Shown: one piece after another, positions 60,206 through 64,000 of the stretch
How the letters are laid out: each line of letters starts with the position of its first letter
How positions within the stretch are numbered: the first letter of the stretch is position 1
Origin: Parvibaculum sp039973015
GTDB lineage: Bacteria; Pseudomonadota; Alphaproteobacteria; Parvibaculales; Parvibaculaceae
Reading direction: 5' to 3'
Length of the DNA: 64,000 nucleotides
NCBI RefSeq assembly: GCF_039973015.1
Contig: NZ_JBDWLT010000009.1
Span: 124,001 to 188,000, forward strand
The notes under the pieces: model-generated
What the model was told of the DNA's origin: nothing
The model's input: only the letters and a program-made list of their open reading frames with translations
Databases searched by the model: none
Program-made: the position numbers and the translations under genes

Positions 60206-60973
60206 ATGACATCATGGGCGAAATCCACGGGGCCGAAGGTCGGTGAGGCGATTTCGGGCAAGGGCCGCACCATTGCTGTTCTGCCCATCGGCGCCACCGA
60301 GCAGCACGGGCCTCACCTCGCAACAGGCACGGATACGATGCTCGCAGAGGCGATCTGCGCTGAAGCTTGCCGCAGGCGAAACGTATTGCTGTTGCCATCC
60401 ATTCCCTATGGTTGTTCCTACGGCCATTCGGATGCATGGCCGGGCACGCTTTCGCTTTCACCTGAAACGCTGACGACGGTGCTCTGCGAAGTCGCTTCCT
60501 GGGCGATAAAGGCAAATGGCATCGACCGGCTTATCTTTATTTCCGGGCATGCAACCAACGGGCCCTCGATCGAGAGTGCGATACTGCGGTTGCGCTATGA
60601 ATATCCGCAGGCCCGCTTCGCGACGCGCGGGCTTTGGGAAATCTCGGCAGAGGCGCTCCGGCTCTATACGCTGGATGCCGCCGACATCCATGCGAATATT
60701 GCAGAGACCTCGATGATGCTTGCGCTGGATCCCGAATGTGCCGAAATGGAGAAAGCGGAAGATGTCGAGGACGTCACGATCGGTCTTGTCTGGCGCTATC
60801 CCATGCCTGCGGTTACGAAGAATGGCGTTGTGGGGCGTCCGAGCGAATCCTCTGCTAGTCTGGGCCGCGAAATGCTCGACGCAATTACCGGCGATTTCGA
60901 AAAGCTGCTTGAGCAGGCCGAACATGAGGACTGGCCGGAAATTCCCGAGCCTGTGAAAGGCGGAAAAGTGTGA
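60206..60973 (+). CDS. Creatininase family amidohydrolase
   Basis: A 255-residue metal hydrolase with the signature LPIGATEQHGPHLATGTD (metal ligands Glu32, His34), GHSDAWPGTLSLS and FISGHATNGPSIESA. A glutamate in IAETSMML completes the site. Family members open cyclic or linear amides (creatinine, formamides, others). The ATG at 60206 follows AAGGAG. Placed after a glutamate-amide ligase, it may act on a related amide (inference). Confidence 0.9.
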   Translation: MTSWAKSTGPKVGEAISGKGRTIAVLPIGATEQHGPHLATGTDTMLAEAICAEACRRRNVLLLPSIPYGCSYGHSDAWPGTLSLSPETLTTVLCEVASWAIKANGIDRLIFISGHATNGPSIESAILRLRYEYPQARFATRGLWEISAEALRLYTLDAADIHANIAETSMMLALDPECAEMEKAEDVEDVTIGLVWRYPMPAVTKNGVVGRPSESSASLGREMLDAITGDFEKLLEQAEHEDWPEIPEPVKGGKV

Positions 60974-61599
60974 CGTCGAAAGGCAAGCGGCAGGACGGCA
61001 AGAAGCCTGCCCGCAAAGTAGGGAGACCGGCCGCAGAGGGGCCGAACGAAGCGAAGCGCGATGCGATTGCGGCGGCGGCGCTCAAACTTTTTTCACAATC
61101 GGGTGTCGCGGCAGTCTCCAACAGGGATCTCGGAGAGGCAGCCGGCATCAATCCTGCCCTCATTTATTACTATTTCGAAGACAAGGAAGATCTCTTTCAG
61201 TTTGCCGTCAGGAAGGCGCTTTCCGATGCGCTTGCAGCCTATGACGAGATCAAGAAAGAGAAGGGCGGGGTCGGGGATCTCGATGCCTGGCTATCGAGCA
61301 ATCTGCTTCTCTTCGGCGAACTCACGCGCTTTCTGAAGGTCATTCTCGACTATGCGCATTCCGGGCAGCGGTCGGAACAGACGGATGCGGCAATCTCGCG
61401 CTTTTACGAAACGGAGACGGGGCTTATCGCCCATGCTCTCGAAGACGAAGGCGCGGGAGCGGGAGAAGCGGAAGATCTCGCGCAGCTCGTGTCCGTTTTT
61501 CTGGATGGAATCATGGTGGCCCGCGTCATTCGACCGGACGTCGATTCAGAGCGCCTTATCGAACTGATGCGCGGATTGCTGCAGGGCAAGCTGCGTTAG
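60970..61599 (+). CDS. TetR family regulator (glnT operon)
   Basis: A 209-residue TetR protein. A basic leader (KGKRQDGKKPARKVGRPAA) precedes the HTH: AKRDAIAAAALKLFSQSGVAAVSNRDLGEAAGINPALIYYYFEDKEDLF. The ligand domain is C-terminal. The GTG start overlaps the creatininase stop (GTGA), so it is translated from the same mRNA and may autoregulate through the palindrome at 58.66 kb. Ends 4 bases into the convergent second TetR gene. Confidence 0.92.
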   Translation: MTSKGKRQDGKKPARKVGRPAAEGPNEAKRDAIAAAALKLFSQSGVAAVSNRDLGEAAGINPALIYYYFEDKEDLFQFAVRKALSDALAAYDEIKKEKGGVGDLDAWLSSNLLLFGELTRFLKVILDYAHSGQRSEQTDAAISRFYETETGLIAHALEDEGAGAGEAEDLAQLVSVFLDGIMVARVIRPDVDSERLIELMRGLLQGKLR

Positions 61600-62279
61600 C
61601 GTTCGGTTTCCAGATGATCGTTGATGAGCTTCGCAAACCATTTGCGGAAGCGCTTGATGCCATCCTGGTCGAGCCCTGCCGCTTCCGCGAGCTGCCGTCC
61701 GACAATCGCTTCGCCGAAGGCTGCATTCGCGGTCAGCATGGCGATGAAGAGCGTATCTTCCTTGTCCGGCGCGGCAGTTTCCGTTTCCCGCGCATATTCC
61801 TCGCGGCGGTCCTGCAGCACTTCCACGATCTCGCCCATGATGTTGTGCGCGTCGGACTCTTCGGTCGCGCGGCCGGTCAGCAGCAGCCAGGAAAGAAGCC
61901 GTGCCGTACCCTTGTCGCTCAAGGCCTCGAAGACATGCCCGATATGGTCTGCGGCGTCCCGGCTTGCGTCTCCGTCGCCTAGTGCACCCAGCAATGAATC
62001 GCGAAGCTGCTTGTTCGTCCGTGCGATAAGCGCGCGGACAAGACCTTCCCGGCTTTCGAAGTGGTGCAGAATCGCCGGATGGGAAATTCCCACATCGCGG
62101 GCGATGTCCTGCAGCCTCAGCCCCTCGGGGCCCTGGCGGGCGAGCCGTTTCTCAGCGGCGTCGAGGATCAGGCGGCGTGCTTCGTCGGCCGTGCGGCGGA
62201 CCCGCTTCTGGACCGGCTTTTCAGCCGTTTTGGCCAAGGCATTGCCGGCCGTTGCCGGTTTTTTTGCAACGCTGGACAC
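61596..62279 (-). CDS. TetR family regulator (divergent from coq4-like gene)
   Basis: A 227-residue TetR protein. I choose the GTG at 62279, with GAGGAG about six bases upstream; an ATG at 62315 lies inside the promoter/operator of the divergent gene. HTH: ARRLILDAAEKRLARQGPEGLRLQDIARDVGISHPAILHHFESREGLV. An Ala/Lys-rich N-terminal tail precedes it. A palindrome in the shared intergenic space suggests control of itself and the Coq4-like gene. Confidence 0.92.
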   Translation of the reverse strand: MSSVAKKPATAGNALAKTAEKPVQKRVRRTADEARRLILDAAEKRLARQGPEGLRLQDIARDVGISHPAILHHFESREGLVRALIARTNKQLRDSLLGALGDGDASRDAADHIGHVFEALSDKGTARLLSWLLLTGRATEESDAHNIMGEIVEVLQDRREEYARETETAAPDKEDTLFIAMLTANAAFGEAIVGRQLAEAAGLDQDGIKRFRKWFAKLINDHLETER

Positions 62280-62308
62280 ACAAAACTCCTCTTGCGACGC
62301 CGAATATA

Positions 62309-62337
62309 TTGACAAGAATGTCAGTACTTCCTATATA
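62309..62337 (+). promoter_or_regulatory. Strong sigma70-type promoter with overlapping TetR operator
   Basis: TTGACA (62309-62314), a 17-base spacer and TATATA (62332-62337) make a near-consensus promoter for the Coq4-like gene at 62389. The palindrome TGACA-AGAA-TGTCA (62310-62323) covers the -35 box, so a bound dimer would block it. Confidence 0.75.
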
Positions 62338-62388
62338 TCAGGTCAAGGCTGATAGCAGCAGGCTTACTATAGCAACGGGACATAACCC

Positions 62389-63192
62389 ATGACGATTGCA
62401 AGCCCAACAGAGTTTAACGGCGCCGATGTGGCGAAGCGCAAGCGCAAGCATATTCAGCCTCTCAAGGCTTTGCGCGCGATCCGTGCCCTCATTGCCGACA
62501 AGGAAGATACGAGTCAGGTCTTCCGCATTATCGACGCCCTTTCGGGCGGCGCCAATGACCGGCAGTTCAACCGTTTCGTGAAAACGGAAACGGGGCAGCG
62601 CATTCTCAATGAGAAGCGCAACCTGATTACCGCCCTCAACGAGCGCGAATATCTCTCAAGCCTGCCGGAAGGCACTCTCGGTCACACCTATTACGAGTTC
62701 ATGGCGGAAGAAGACCTGACCGCCGATGGTCTCGTGGAGGCAAGCGAGGTCGTGCCGGAGCGCGAAGGCCGTACCGAGGCCGAGCGCATTTTTGGCTACC
62801 GTCTGCGCGATCAGCACGATCTCTGGCATGTGACCAGCGGCTATGGCCGAGACGGGCTTGGAGAACTTGCCTTGCTCGCCTTCACCTACGCACAGACGCG
62901 CAATCGCGGTATCGGCTTCATTGTGCTGGTGGGTGCGCGAATTACGAGCAAAACGGTCCCTGACGTGAAGGTCTGGCGCGTTCTTCGCGAGGCTTATCGT
63001 AACGGAAAGAAAGCGGCCTGGTTGCCCCAGACCGATTGGGAGGCCATGCTTTCCAAACCCCTTTCCGAAGTTCGGGAACTGCTCAAGATCGAGACCCCGA
63101 CAGCCTATCGCGAAGCTCAGCCCTTCGCCCTTGCCGCGGAAAAGGCCTTCAAGGAGATGCGGGCGGAACAGGAGCAGAAGCTCGCCGCCTGA
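62389..63192 (+). CDS. Coq4-like ubiquinone biosynthesis protein
   Basis: A 267-residue protein of the Coq4 family. The family zinc motif HDxxH-x11-E is intact: His143-Asp144-x-x-His147 in RDQHDLWHVTSGYG and Glu159 in GLGELALL. Yeast Coq4 organises the ubiquinone synthesis complex and has been linked to oxidative decarboxylation of the quinone ring. In bacteria it is often a TetR-regulated paralogue of unclear role, as here. coq7 is also in this window but not adjacent. Confidence 0.88.
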   Translation: MTIASPTEFNGADVAKRKRKHIQPLKALRAIRALIADKEDTSQVFRIIDALSGGANDRQFNRFVKTETGQRILNEKRNLITALNEREYLSSLPEGTLGHTYYEFMAEEDLTADGLVEASEVVPEREGRTEAERIFGYRLRDQHDLWHVTSGYGRDGLGELALLAFTYAQTRNRGIGFIVLVGARITSKTVPDVKVWRVLREAYRNGKKAAWLPQTDWEAMLSKPLSEVRELLKIETPTAYREAQPFALAAEKAFKEMRAEQEQKLAA

Positions 63193-63270
63193 TCCGGGCC
63201 CCTAAGGTTCTGACGGACTTTGGCACCGGCGCCGTCCCCGCTATGCTTGCGAGAGCTAGATTGAAAGGGG

Positions 63271-63639
63271 ATGGGGCCGGTGCTGACCGTTTATGGATTG
63301 AAGAACTGCGATACGTGCCGCAAAGCACTGAAGTGGCTGGAAGCCGAAAATATTCCTCACAAGTTTCACGATGTTCGCGCCGATGGCGTTGAGGCGTCGG
63401 ATGTAAGGCGTTTCGTCAAATCTGCCGGCTGGGAAGCCCTTCTCAACAAGGCCAGCACGACCTGGCGCAGCCTTCCTGAAAAGCAAAAGGCTGATGTAAG
63501 CGAGGCTGACGCCGTTCGGTTGATGAGTGAAAACCCGACGCTGATCAAGCGTCCCGTCTTCGACTTCGGCAAAGAAGGCCTGATTGTCGGCTTCCGCGAG
63601 CCGCAAAAGGCTGCCGTCCAGAAGGCGGCGGGCAAATGA
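63271..63639 (+). CDS. ArsC/Spx-family (YffB-like) protein
   Basis: A 122-residue thioredoxin-fold protein. TVYGLKNCDTCRKALKWLEAENIPH carries a CxxC at the active site, followed by KASTTWRSL and NPTLIKRPVFDFG, as in YffB. YffB-type proteins are not proven arsenate reductases and may be glutathione-dependent thiol reductases. ATG 63271 and GTG 63280 are alternative starts; the second has the better-spaced ribosome site. Overlaps the next gene by 4 bases. Confidence 0.88.
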   Translation: MGPVLTVYGLKNCDTCRKALKWLEAENIPHKFHDVRADGVEASDVRRFVKSAGWEALLNKASTTWRSLPEKQKADVSEADAVRLMSENPTLIKRPVFDFGKEGLIVGFREPQKAAVQKAAGK

Positions 63640-64000
63640 AAATGCGGCGCCGGAACACCGGCGGGCCGATGCTCGATCTGCCGCTGGAGACGCCGCGGCT
63701 CATTCTGCGTGATTTCACCGCTCGCGATTTTGAAGCTGTCCATGCCTATTCCTCACGCGAGGAGGTAACGAGATTTCTCGTCTGGGGTCCAAACACCACG
63801 CTGCAGAGCAAGCAGACAATTCGTGCCTATCTCGATGACCAGAAAGAAAGCCCCCGGCATAATTTCGATCTCGCAATCGTTCGCAAAGGAGAGGGGCGGC
63901 GCGGTGCCGGCCAGCGCCTTATCGGCGGTGTGGGACTCAAGCTTGTCGACTGGGAAAACCGTACAGCCGAAATCGGATATGTTCTTCATCCGGACTATTG
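63636..64000 (+). CDS. GNAT acetyltransferase (RimJ/RimL type), 3' end cut by the window
   Basis: The first 121 or so residues of a RimJ/RimL-like GNAT protein: LPLETPRLILRDFTARDFEAVHAYSS, FLVWGPNTTLQSKQTIRAYL and GGVGLKLVDWENRTAEIGYVLHPDYW, which leads into the acetyl-CoA loop beyond the window. Its ATG overlaps the stop of the ArsC-like gene (ATGA), so they are cotranscribed. Confidence 0.88.
   Translation, partial: MKMRRRNTGGPMLDLPLETPRLILRDFTARDFEAVHAYSSREEVTRFLVWGPNTTLQSKQTIRAYLDDQKESPRHNFDLAIVRKGEGRRGAGQRLIGGVGLKLVDWENRTAEIGYVLHPDY

Noticed and set aside
1..64000. CRISPR arrays, rRNA genes, complete insertion sequences
   Set aside because: No regularly spaced repeats, rRNA sequence or transposase gene was found on either strand.

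Overview
The window looks like a chromosomal segment of a GC-rich alphaproteobacterium, most likely in the Hyphomicrobiales/Rhizobiales-Parvibaculum neighbourhood. This is inferred from family content and gene order: PhaR with phaA/phaB, a hisC-tyrC cluster, the ethylmalonyl-CoA enzymes Mcd, Ccr and Ecm, CpdR, DUF2125, TIGR02302, ftsEX next to a zinc-ribbon/hpt/cpdR operon, and lysA-lptM-argH divergent from a TlpA-type thioredoxin. No rRNA, CRISPR array, intact insertion sequence or phage module was seen. There is one tRNA, Leu with anticodon CAA.

Layout. 0-4.2 kb: the end of a GGDEF/EAL protein, then phaR divergent from phaA-phaB. 4.2-9.9 kb: secreted cell-wall enzymes, a cupin, gloB, a methyltransferase and metW-metX. 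10-13 kb: chorismate mutase, hisC and tyrC. 13-18.4 kb: DUF2125, ChaC-like, YcaQ, VOC, a helical protein, a lipid kinase and a small membrane protein. 18.4-24 kb: B12-dependent ribonucleotide reductase, plsC, ydcF and ftsX-ftsE. 24-32.4 kb: zinc-ribbon protein, hpt, cpdR, TIGR02302, lysA, lptM, argH and tlpA. 32.4-40.2 kb: PAS protein, hbd, etfA-etfB, cobalamin adenosyltransferase, cytochrome b561, a LinB-like haloalkane dehalogenase, a twin-TM protein and mcd. 40.5-42 kb: trkH. 41.9-43.9 kb: a small accessory islet with a REP-like palindrome, a broken zinc-ribbon gene, a GNAT toxin/antitoxin-like pair with its own operator, and an orphan RelB-like antitoxin. 44-50 kb: an NTF2-like protein, ccr, an acyl-CoA dehydrogenase and ecm. 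50.1-52.2 kb: three overlapping unknown genes (coiled-coil, membrane and secreted vWA proteins). 52-58 kb: AEC transporter, acyltransferase, GluQRS, esterase, HNH nuclease, coq7, dsbB and tRNA-Leu. 58-64 kb: GNAT, type III glutamine synthetase-creatininase-TetR, a second TetR divergent from a Coq4-like gene, an ArsC-like protein and a partial GNAT.

The unifying theme is acetyl-CoA/C4 acyl-CoA metabolism. PhaA and PhaB make hydroxybutyryl-CoA. Ccr, Ecm and Mcd belong to the ethylmalonyl-CoA pathway. EtfAB takes electrons from acyl-CoA dehydrogenases, and the cobalamin adenosyltransferase makes the cofactor for Ecm and NrdJ. PhaR is the obvious candidate regulator, and TTGC/GCAA-type sites recur at several of these promoters (inference). 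All calls come from reading the sequence; no database search was run.
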